A program made the position numbers and the translations under genes. A DNA stretch of 64,000 nucleotides from NCBI GenBank assembly GCA_003864495.1, contig ML133410.1, forward strand, positions 930,001 to 994,000, read 5' to 3'. The stretch is from Nemopilema nomurai (Eukaryota > Cnidaria > Scyphozoa > Rhizostomeae > Rhizostomatidae). Of this stretch, positions 45,701 to 53,566 are shown piece after piece. The first letter of the stretch is position 1. Each line of letters starts with the position of its first letter. The notes below the pieces were generated by a model. The model was not told the DNA's origin and made no database searches. It saw only the letters and a program-made list of their open reading frames with translations.

Positions 45701-48700
45701 CTATCGTAGCCAGTTTTGGTACGGATCTATGCGGATCCGTTCCCGTGTAAACGGGGCCTTAGTACCCGCTAAATAGAAATGCCAGTGCTTCACAGCTAAA
45801 ACAAGAGCAAATGCTTCTTTGGTTGTTGGTGCCCATTGACGCTGTGAGCCTTTAAAAGCTGCGGAGAAATAGGCAACAGGATGTAGAAAGCCATCGTCTC
45901 CATGTTGAGATAACACCAGGGAGAAATCTAACTACAGCAAAGGAAGGGAATTTTTTTAGAGCCACGCCCTTCAGGCAGCCTAAAATGAAGGCCACACCCC
46001 TTTTATGTGAATACTATTTATGATCAAAATTTTAGTTAGTGGTCAGCGCTAAAATCATATAATAAAATCTAACAAAGGCTTTGAACCAGATCTACTTTCC
46101 CGATCCTCCCGATCACAGCATGTGCCCATTCAAAATAAGACTGTCAGCGACATGTCTCTCATCGATCCATGACGCATCGCAGGCAGCCTTCCGATTGTTA
46201 AGCCCTGGCCAAACGACTAGATTTTTCACTCGACTTTTCTCTATACAAAAATCTAGTGAGGAAATCTTGTCGTTTGGCCACCTTGTATAGAGTTGTATAG
46301 TGGATTTTTTTCATGTATAGCGTTTTTGATCTTGGTCAAAAAAATCTAGTGGATTTTCAAGCTGTATAGCGTTGTATTGTCGTTTGGCCGGTTTCTCGAC
46401 TTTTGTAGAGCGCGCGCATGCCCACTAATTGCTTTTCAGAAACTGCGCGCCAAACTGCTCGCTGTCGATTTTACTTGCTTACTTCACTGTTTGAGTTTCG
46501 CGGTTGTCGTTTTTTGCACCCGATTTGTTAAAGCATGGAGCTACTCGTTCATTATCATCATCAGATTCTAATAACAGTATCATTGCAAGTACTTTCCTTT
46601 GTCTGCCCTCCATTTTGCGATTAAGATTAAACTTTTTTGGCGCGCTGGGTGACGAGAATGAGATTTTCGCGAAAGCGAGATTCCAAGTTAGAAAGTCGAG
46701 CAAGTTGTATAGCGAAATGTCTAGCCGTTTGGCCACAACACTATACACCTTTTGATTTTTGGAATACAAATGTACAGCAAAAAGTCGAGTGAAAAATCTA
46801 GTCGTTTGGCCATTTTCAAAGGGAGATTGAACGCGACGCGAATCCCTACGCGGGGCCCCTAAAAATTAAGTCCCTATCTCAGGAAAAACATTTTGGGCTT
46901 TCGGTGCATCAGCCCTTGAATTGCCTGAGCAATGACATACTTTATGGTCGGTGTTTGATTCGAGGGAAAAAACTATCTCAGTTTTTTAACCCGCCAATCA
47001 TGCTGATACACCTGTCACGCAGTGAATACTGTGTGAAACTTAGCTGGAAGAGAGGGAGAAGGAGGTGTAGTAGGGGCAGGTAGGGAAAAAACAAAGTGAC
47101 AGAGGGGTGGGACTGGGTGGGGAAAAACGCATATACGTGGTGTGATCCACGTGCTGTGTAGCGGTCAATAACCAGATATGCTAGGGCACTGCCTTGTACG
47201 ATACCACGGGGTAATTAGTACACCAATAGTTAGCAAATTATGATTGACAGTCTTGTGGAGGTGGACGTGCAGCACGACACGAACCTCGAAATAGTTGTGA
47301 GGGCCTTCCCCGCGGCTATTAACTCGAATTAAAGATAAATTCCCATTTTACAAAGGTCAGTCTATCTGTTTATTGGTTAGTTAAACAAAAATTGCATAGG
47401 TCAACGTGTATCTTGATTGGCTATTTGAGTCTGCCCCATATTTTATTGGACACTTTTTACAACAATTGCATAGGTCAACTCGGCTTCTTATTCGACAGTT
47501 TAAATTTCACCTATGCTCGCGCCGAATTTAGCATAGCTCAACTTGCCTGGGATTGGCTTGACGAACGAAGCAACAGCAATAGCGGCAATAGGTTGTGATA
47601 TGATTTTTGTGGCATTGGGTGACGTTAATTGATGCAAAAAGAAATTGTTTTAGAAAATCTGACTTATGCTCGCGCAAAGGTTGCTAACGTCTAGATCCGC
47701 CCCTGAACACACCACCTGCAGCGTAATCACTAGCATCAACTTCGACTGTAAATGTTTCATTGAGCTTTGTTTTGATGTCACTTGTTGAGAATTTCTCCAT
47801 AGATTTGAGGATGCAGACCGCGCACGAAATAGTCTTTTGCCAACGTCGCGCGAGTCTCATTGTCGAAATCTGGGTAGGCTAATTTCACCAATTCCATCAA
47901 TTTGTATGCATAAGTATGTGCAGACTCCATTGCTTCCTCGCGATTTAACTGACCTTTCTCAAATTCTTTCAAGAGCTCTTGCTTTATTCTGTCAACTTGC
48001 TTGCCAAATTTTGCGCGCATTTCTCCTCGGTATACCCTTTGAGCGTCGAATGGAGCTCGACCTTGACGATGAATTCCTTTACATTTCCTTTGCCGTTAAA
48101 GAATTCAATTTTGTTTTCCATTTAGATTCTGTAGTAGAAATGTAGCCGTAGTCGAGACTCGAGTACACGCTTTTTTTAAAAGGAACCTTTCTCAAGGCCT
48201 AGTTCCAAAAGTTCCTTATTCGTAGACCTCAAATCGTCAGATTTTAGTACCAAAAGTTCCTTAAGTTCTCACTATTAGTGCTTTGACTTAAATAAGACTT
48301 AATACTTAATAGAGGGATGGGCGAGACAGCATATGCGGAAACTACTCAATGAAGCACTTGACACACAAATAGCAAACAATCTATGCGAGTATTGGCTGCA
48401 AATTAATGGAACGGGCTTTTTAGCTCTTGATGCTTGCAGTTATAAAAAGTTTTCAAATCGAAAAGTTCCTTAGGGATTTCGTTTTTAGTAGTATAAGTTC
48501 TTTATATATTTCGGCCTTCTACATGTAGGTTCCTTATAAAATGGTTCCTTATAAAAAATAAGCGTGTATACTTCTTGTGGCTTACTCTAGAAGATATATT
48601 ACAGAATACCAAAACATACAGCGCAGCGGAATATAAGCAAATGTAATCTAACAAGCAAACTTACTTTTGAAATGCCGCACAATTCCTTTTCCAAACTTGT

Positions 48701-50232
48701 TCATTTTTTTGCCAATCTCTTCCAATTTGTTTGCGACTTTCCCCAACTTTTTACCTACTTTTTTGAAGAGTTTTTTTGCTCTCCTGACCAAACGCTTAAA
48801 AAATGGTTTTGGATCTTTTCTGTAAATAAAGAGAAATTCAAAGGTAGGTTTCTATATTTCTGCATTTGAACGCTTGCGTAGAAATTAAAATCCATACCGA
48901 TGTCTGTACAGTACCCGCATTGATTAGCATCTATCTTCATTTATAACAAATATATTATACAGGGATTGCATTCAGCCTCAGGAACAAAAAAATTACTAAC
49001 ATCTATAATCCCTGTCGCTATAATGCAGGTTCGAATAACCACGTGATAATGCAGGGTCCACGTGATATAGAATTCCAAATCATCGAGTGCCTAGATTGAC
49101 AAAAAACCATTACCTTGCATTTTCCTCCTCTGCATATTCTGTCAAGTCGAGTTGCTGACCTTCTGCTTCTGCCAACATGAGATCTTTTTCGAAAGATTCA
49201 AGCGGCTCATTCTGTGTCGCCTCGCCTTCGTCGAAATCATCTTCTGTGGCGGCCGCAAGGAGGCGTTCCTCCGCAACTACGTCATTTTCGTGTCCAGAAG
49301 CCGCTGTACGAGAAAAGCCCGCGATGCTCAAAGTAAATGAAATATTTTGCATGTGTCATCTTTGCATTTTATTTTTGATACGTATTCAAAAGTTGACTGA
49401 ATGTGGTTACAAAGATAACTAGCTTTTACTATGCAGTCCTAATAGATTCAGCAAGCCCACTCTTTCAAACTGCTGCCCTTCCTATTAAAGTGTATCATGT
49501 TACTTAAAAGTAGACCCATTGTTGCTTATTTCTTATTATATTATTCAGAGGGGACACTGTTCAGCCAGAGGTACTTATTGATCCAGTTCCTTTACCCCAT
49601 TATCAGTACTGATGGATTTCTTTAGAGTTTGAAGGTGGCAAGGGGTTTTCTATCTGAATTACTAAAGTTGTAAACATTGAATATGGGTAATTCCTTGACG
49701 TAGGGCTCAAGCTTATTTGATTAGATTTGATATTCCTTTCAAGACTAAATTATCCAGCAAAAGCAGAGTGCTTTAAACTGGTTTTCCATTATTCTTGTTC
49801 CTTTATCCCTTTCTTCTATCGAGAATTTGCATTTTGCTTGTTATACTCCATTAAAGCATTAAAGCATTTGCTTGTTATACTCCATTAAAGCATTACCGTG
49901 TTTTGCGGGCGTTCCCAAAAGTGGGCATGGCCCTCTATCGAGTATAAAACGATTTTGAGAATGTCAGATATTTTCCTGGATCCGCCGCGGACTTCAAAGT
50001 TATGACAGAATCAAAGGACGGCTCTTGCGAACGTCGTTAGTCAAGCAATTGCAAAACATACCGGGTTCGTCCTTAGCACAGACAGACTATGGAAATGTTT
50101 ATCTTGACATGGAAGAAGAGATCATCCTTATAACAAACCAGTTGCAATCTCGCAAAACTCATTCTGCCATTGAAAATACTTACACAAGAAGGCGGCGTAA
50201 CCAAACAACAAGCAAATAGTCAAACACTTCAT
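36794..50232 (-). CDS. Lipase B: secreted PLA1-like lipase with acidic propeptide and cationic amphipathic segment (complete, 436 aa)
   Basis: Seven phase-consistent exons in order: 50184-50232, 49114-49303, 48665-48819, 38344-38562, 37697-37987, 37174-37359, 36794-37014. Exon 1 is a signal peptide (MKCLTICLLFGYAAFL). Exon 2 is a strongly acidic, about 62-residue propeptide with ESFEKDLMLAEAEG and LDLTEYAEEENA. Exon 3 adds 51 residues after an Arg, with 20 Lys/Arg against 3 Asp/Glu (net about +17) in a helix-like spacing (FFKRLVRRAKKLFKKVGKK). The lipase domain follows: VCYRPFGCF, VFIIHGWKG, nucleophile Ser in GFSLGAQ, Asp in GLDPAGPVF, His in CSHFRA. The lid between bracketing cysteines is 7 residues, as in phospholipase A1 enzymes. 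Translation stops at PPYCCK, so no PLAT domain. Intron 3 is 10.1 kb and packed with transposons; the joining phase (A + AA) and the near-identical exon layout of gene D justify linking the exons. The acceptor lies 3 nt before the ATG, implying a 5'UTR exon upstream. Confidence 0.85.
38719..39359. mobile_element. Harbinger-like MITE (641 bp, TTA target duplication)
   Basis: Terminal inverted repeats begin AGCCCCGGCAAAACGACTGG and are flanked by TTA on both sides (38716-38718 and 39360-39362). The interior is full of short inverted copies of ACTGGACATTT and CACTGAACA words. A 3-bp TTA duplication is typical of the PIF/Harbinger superfamily. No transposase is encoded. It lies in intron 3 of lipase B. 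Confidence 0.85.
39500..39550. repeat. Short tandem duplication of a GAGCACTGGGGTAC unit
   Basis: Two near-identical copies of about 26 bp (gagcactggggta, then ctgggtaccag) lie back to back beside the retroelement's 3' LTR. Simple local duplication. Confidence 0.7.
39639..39786 (-). repeat. 3' LTR of the gypsy-like element
   Basis: On the minus strand it starts TGTAGGGTTATACCCC directly after a purine-rich tract and ends at CTACGGCTATA. About 115 bp match the LTR at the other end, with scattered substitutions, indicating an old insertion. Confidence 0.75.
40800..41310 (-). pseudogene. Retroelement integrase, distal part (rve core and C-terminus)
   Basis: Reading minus-strand frames gives integrase core motifs (IHGTPHFLLSDQGSN, VYHSQGNGFAERNIRNVKD) and then, after a frameshift near 41010, the downstream segment (TPFKVVFGSDFRLP). 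The proximal half lies beyond a transposon inserted at 41311. Ty3/gypsy-type by motif. Not functional. Confidence 0.85.
41311..44659. mobile_element. Mutator-like foldback transposon with arms of about 1.4 kb and a 9-bp target duplication
   Basis: Bases from 41311 (ACTGTCTTATATAGGCC) inward are mirrored by the sequence ending at 44659; the arms run to about 42693 and from about 43277. The 9-mer CACTGCTTC flanks both sides exactly (41302-41310 and 44660-44668). Removing the element and one copy of the 9-mer restores a continuous integrase reading frame, which fixes the borders. A 9-bp duplication and very long inverted repeats point to the Mutator (MULE) superfamily. Each arm also has internal repeats of a segment containing CAGTTTACTCTTAATAACTT. 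No transposase is seen. Confidence 0.88.
42822..42998 (-). CDS. 58-codon open frame in the unique centre of the foldback element
   Basis: The single-copy spacer between the arms holds a 58-codon frame starting MSELLNFEKVLQDGAAKR and rich in basic residues (GKRSPAKIWKR). It may be a fragment of the lost transposase, a captured host exon, or chance. I do not recognise the family. I list it because it is the only non-repeated potential coding stretch in the element. Confidence 0.25.
   Translation of the reverse strand: MSELLNFEKVLQDGAAKRTWGIRGQTLNRAGKRSPAKIWKRGVSVKQNKSSFVRAMIL
44669..45390 (-). pseudogene. Retroelement RNase H end, integrase zinc finger and proximal integrase core
   Basis: Minus-strand frames show the RNase H tail (NADHNPLVHLR, GRWISELEEYDYTVTYIRG), then a linker, an HHCC-type zinc finger (HNMAHFGTDKTYSLL to CIYCQQTK) with two in-frame stops, and the integrase core start (MQFIAIDVAYMPKTNKGYEY). 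It breaks exactly at the 9-bp duplication of the foldback element. Confidence 0.8.
45391..45758. mobile_element. Harbinger-like MITE, GGCCCCGTTTACACG family, copy 1 (368 bp)
   Basis: Terminal inverted repeats start GGCCCCGTTTACACGAGA and are flanked by TTA on both sides (45388-45390, 45759-45761). The interior repeats GGATCC/GGTACGGAT words. Deleting the element plus one TTA restores the retroelement RNase H reading frame. A second copy lies at 60649-61067. Confidence 0.9.
45762..45916 (-). pseudogene. Retroelement RNase H, middle part
   Basis: The minus-strand frame encodes LSQHGDDGFLHPVAYFSA, then QRQWAPTTKEAFALVLAVKH and WHFYLAG, the typical Ty3/gypsy RNase H order. It is bounded by a MITE on the 3' side and by a larger insertion on the 5' side. 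Confidence 0.85.
45917..47705. mobile_element. hAT-like insertion in the RNase H remnant (1.8 kb, tentative)
   Basis: The segment begins CAGGGAGAAATC and ends GATCCGCCCCTG, short imperfect inverted ends of the CAGGG type common in hAT elements. The flanks share AACAC (left ATAACAC, right AACACACC); a larger duplication with a 2-bp indel is possible. RNase H sequence stops at one edge and resumes at the other. The inside has no recognisable transposase and holds another MITE. Confidence 0.5.
46201..46812. mobile_element. MITE with AGCCCTGGCCAAACGACTAG ends, nested in the hAT-like element
   Basis: Inverted ends (CCAAACGACTAGATTTTTCA and its complement near 46785-46812) enclose about 610 bp, with further internal copies of CGTTTGGCC. 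The left flank is TTA; the last bases of the right end have diverged. The ends resemble the 38719-39359 element (AGCCCCGGCAAAACGACT), suggesting one Harbinger-type lineage. Confidence 0.7.
47706..48121 (-). pseudogene. Retroelement gag remnant joined by deletion to the start of RNase H
   Basis: From the ATG at 48121 (MENKIEFFNGKGNVKEF) the gag frame is interrupted near 47990 and continues in another frame (DRIKQELLKEFEKGQL, YFVRGLHPQI) to a stop at 47778. Immediately after, in yet another frame, comes the RNase H opening (TVEVDASDYAAGGV). Protease and reverse transcriptase have therefore been deleted between them. Confidence 0.8.
48141..48658 (-). repeat. 5' LTR of the gypsy-like element, split by a MITE
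   Basis: Matches the 3' LTR on both sides of a 401-bp insertion (48166-48566). The outer end stops at GCAA, six bases from the lipase B exon 3 splice donor, and lacks about 29 bp present at the start of the other LTR. Confidence 0.75.
48166..48566. mobile_element. TA-flanked MITE (401 bp) in the 5' LTR
   Basis: Inverted ends CACGCTTTTTTTAAAAGGAA and TTCCTTATAAAAAATAAGCGTG are flanked by TA on both sides, and the uninterrupted LTR copy has TA at the same site. A TA duplication suggests a Tc1/mariner-type element. It contains several AAGTTCCTTA/TAAGGAAC words. Confidence 0.8.
49849..49895. repeat. Direct duplication of CATTTGCTTGTTATACTCCA-type unit in lipase B intron 1
   Basis: TTTGCTTGTTATACTCCATTAAAGCATT occurs twice around 49830-49895, about 34 bp apart. 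A small local duplication with no obvious role. Confidence 0.6.
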
Positions 50233-51211
50233 CTTCTGAAATCCTGAAAGGAGAAAACAAAATCAAATTTCTATATAAAACTGGATCGTGGCATTTGGAC
50301 TTTAGCTCCTTTCGAAAACACATTACATCGAAGATAATCGTATCATAATTTTGGATGTACTTTCACTATCCACATTCAGCTTCATTATCGCTAGAGTTGG
50401 TAGTACTTTCACCCAAAACTTCGTAGCTGATGACACCAGCTTGGAACTGCCTCGAAAATGTGGTAGCTCTCGAACCCCTATTCATCTTTGATACGGAAAA
50501 ATTGTCAGATGCAGAGAGATGGGGGATTTGAAGGTGGAGCGTGGAACCAAATCGATATCAAAATAACATCGTCCAAAGAAGGCAACTGATTGCATTGGCA
50601 TTCTCCCTTCGATTGGGACTTGCTCATTTGCAAAGCAGTGTAAAAATGGGAAAGGAGTTATAAGTGTGACAATGCATAGAAGGGGTTCTTACCCGCCTGT
50701 TTGGTTCGTCGTAGGGTGGTGCACTGAATTGCTCTGCTGCTTCGCTCGGTCTTTTATGTGGACATTACGCGCTGTGATTACGAGAATAAAGAAACAATAA
50801 GTCGCATTTAAGTTGAATGGCAGATCTGCCTCCAATCGTTTATTTTTTTTGTCTTGGACAATCAGTTTCTCATCTTTTGTTATCAGTAGGAAAAACGAGA
50901 GGATTGATAGGAAATTCTTTTGTTGTTGGTGGTTAAGGATTTTCGTTCCTTTAGAAGGGATTTTTTCCTGAATAAGCGAAGGAAAAAGGCAAACAAACTA
51001 TAGTAGAGGAAATACCTAAAGGTGTAGGAAGTTGATAATTAGCTAGACCCCTGCTTCATATTCCCACTACCAAATCTCGTCAAAAAATTCGTCCGTTTTG
51101 GGACGGTCAATATAAACGTCATAAGCTGGGACGAAAATAACGAAATGGTAAACACCGAAGTCGTGTAAGATGTAGTTCTTCCTGCCTGATGTAAATGAAC
51201 CATTTAGAATC

Positions 51212-51715
51212 TGATTATATGAGAGTTTTCAGCCCGGGCTGGAATTTCAGCCCGCCTAGCCGAGGTGAAATTGATGGGCGATTATATAAGAGTTTTCAGC
51301 CCGGGCTGGAATTTCAGCCCGCCTAGCCGTGGTGAAATTGATGGGCGATTATGTGAGAGTTTTCAGCCCGGGCTGGAATTTCAGCCCGCCTAGCTGAGGT
51401 GAGATTGATGGGCGATTATATGAGAGTTTTCAGCCCGGGCTGGAATTTCAGCCCGCCTAGCCGAGGTGAAATTGATGGGCGATTATATGAGAGTTTTCAG
51501 CCCGGGCTGGAATTTCAGCCCGCCTATCCGAGGTGAGATTGATGGGCGATTATATGAGAGTTTTCAGACCGGGCTGGAATTTCAGCCCGCCTAGCCGAGG
51601 TGAAATTGATGGGCGATTATGTGAGAGTTTTCAGCCAGGGCTGGAATTTCAGCCCGCCTAGCCGAGGTGAGATTGATGGGCGATTATGTGAGAGTTTTCA
51701 GACCGGGCTGGAATT
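51212..51715 (+). repeat. 67-bp tandem array, about 7.5 copies
   Basis: The 67-bp unit starts GATTATATGAGAGTTTTCAG and contains the palindrome-like CAGCCCGGGCTG plus a second CAGCCCGCC. Copies differ at a few positions (for example TATAAG/TATGAG, GCCGAGG/GCTGAGG). An inverted, shorter array follows at about 52010-52250, making the whole a foldback. Confidence 0.92.
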
Positions 51716-52009
51716 AACTACTGTTTTCGCGCGATTTAAAAATTGTTTCGCAAAAAATGGCGCGGAAGATGTTGTCCTTCTATGTTCTCCAATTCGGCGC
51801 TTTATTAGCTCTACAAGGTATTGCTTTACCTTGTCTGCGCTGAAGTAACTGTTATTTTATCTCCCGTTTTCCATTGGAAGCGTTCTTTGCTGCTTTCACA
51901 TGCTTCGGCCATCTTTGACGAGCTACTTTTTGGTATTTTGGCGCGAGCTGTACTCAAAATGCTCGTGCGCAAATTACATTCTCAGCCCAGGCTCGAAAAA
52001 TTTGCGATT

Positions 52010-52250
52010 ATATGAAAAATCTCAGCCCGTTCACCCGGTCTGAAAATCCCAGCCCGCCTGGCTCAAGGAGGGCAGAAATTCCAGCCCGGGCTGAAAACTC
52101 TAACATAATCGCCCATCAATTTCACCTCGGCTAGGCGGGCAGAAATTCCAGCCCGGGCTGAAAACTCTCACATAATCGCCCATCAATTTAATCTCGGCTA
52201 GGAGGGCAGAAATTCCAGCCTGGGCTGAAAACTCTCATATAATCATATAA
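52010..52250 (-). repeat. Inverted partner array of the 67-bp unit, about 3.5 copies
   Basis: The same unit as 51212-51715 but reverse-complemented (CAGCCCGGGCTGAAAACTCT, TAATCGCCCATCAATTT). The outermost copy at each side mirrors the other, as in terminal repeats of a foldback transposon with about 300 bp of unique centre. Confidence 0.85.
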
Positions 52251-53566
52251 TCCGCCCATTAGCCATTTTCAAATCAAGCAATTTCAGGTAAAGAAATTTC
52301 GAGTAGGAAGTTCTTTTCAATATTTGTTTCCTTGGAACAATAGAGATGCATAATGCACCAAATTATCTAAAGTACAATTCTTCGCTTTCTTCCTTCCTTC
52401 ATTTCTTTCTTTCTTTACTTCTTTCATCCTTCATATGTAACATGCCGCTGCCTCCGTGGTTTCGGCGCCCTTGCGTGTAATTCTTCCACCCTGGTGTAAA
52501 TGAAACATTTGGCCTTCTTAAGAGCCATTTTCAAATCAAGCAATTTCAGGTAAAGAAATTGCGAGTAGGAAGTTCTTTTCAATATTTGTTTCCTTGGAAC
52601 AATAGAGATGAAATTGAAGAATTCGGTGGCTCATTGGAAAATAAGTCACTGTCCTGATACCTTTTTATTGGAACCAGGCATGCAAAACGAGAGCTTATTC
52701 TCAAATCAAAAGGACAAAGAAGCAGCACTGATTGCCATTACAATGATTGGGGGCAACCCCAGAGCTATTTCAACCCAGGGTTTTGTTGCTAAACGGTCAT
52801 TTTGGACATTTCGTGTCTCTGTACAAACGTCTCACCTTGGTGTGCAGTCGCACGTGCAAACGGTAAAACAAGGTAAGGCCAGGTAATTTTCGGTGTTTCT
52901 TGCCATTTCTCACCAAATTCGATTTCACGTGTACTGTTGTGTAAATTCCCAGTCTTCTTTATTGTGCTGGTTCTTTTTTATTTTGTGGAAGCATCACCGG
53001 CGAAAATCAAAGGTTTCCAGAATTATAACTTTCACATCTATGATCTCAACGGTATGGGGTGATAAAGTCTAAAATGTTCACCACACTGCTGTAGATAACA
53101 CGTAGCCAATCTCCTCGGCGGAATTTCTAGGCAAACAGATAAGCAAGAAGTGCAACCTATAAGTATCAACGTCCACTTTGATCTTCGTTTTGAAATTTTT
53201 AGTTGAAACGACAAACTCTCTCTGTGCACAAAGAAGGTTGACAGAAAGAGTTCATCGCTTCACCTAGACCCTTAACCATGTTACACGGGGGCCAAGCGAA
53301 ATGAACAAAAATGCAACTGCTTCTATAGCAGAGGCAAAAGAGTACGGATGGCAATTCCGAATAGAACAGTCCCGCGGACACTTGATGCGCAAATGAATCT
53401 GTACTAGTTTTGAATCGGTTGTGCTCGGGTCTGCCATTTGGCTCCTGTCTGTTCCGTGCTATTTGGAACTTCTCGGTTTAAGACCGTGTTCATTATTTGG
53501 ATATGCATTTATTTTAGCTACTTAATTATAAGGTTGATATGGTATTGTCCTTTTAAATTTCAGAAG

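Larger units (their letters stand above)
39639..48658 (-). mobile_element. Degenerate Ty3/gypsy-like LTR retrotransposon, riddled with nested insertions
   Basis: On the minus strand: a 5' LTR (48141-48658), gag-like and RNase H-like remnants, an integrase zinc finger and core, a purine-rich tract (AGGAGGGAGGAAA) and a 3' LTR (39639-39786). Protease and reverse transcriptase are missing. Five younger elements interrupt it or its LTR. Of about 9.0 kb, less than 4 kb is retroelement. The frame is broken by stops, shifts and insertions, so it is inactive. It sits wholly within lipase B intron 3, and its right LTR nearly touches the splice donor. LTR edges are approximate: the 5' LTR seems to lack about 29 bp at its outer end. 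Confidence 0.85.
50233..53566. promoter_or_regulatory. Divergent intergenic region between lipases B and C, with foldback minisatellite
   Basis: About 3.3 kb separates the two start codons, which point away from each other. Both ATGs are preceded by CAG|AAG, a splice acceptor, so each gene should have an untranslated first exon somewhere in here. The middle is taken up by the tandem/inverted array (51212-52250) and a direct repeat of about 87 bp (52262-52348 and 52523-52610). I cannot place the core promoters with confidence. Confidence 0.5.

Noticed and set aside
46479..46769. 96-codon minus-strand frame in the nested MITE
   Set aside because: Lies within a non-autonomous repeat, antisense to another open frame, with no transposase signature I can identify.
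51212..51715. Possible CRISPR-like array
   Set aside because: The repeats are contiguous 67-bp tandem units without unique spacers, in a eukaryotic intergenic region.
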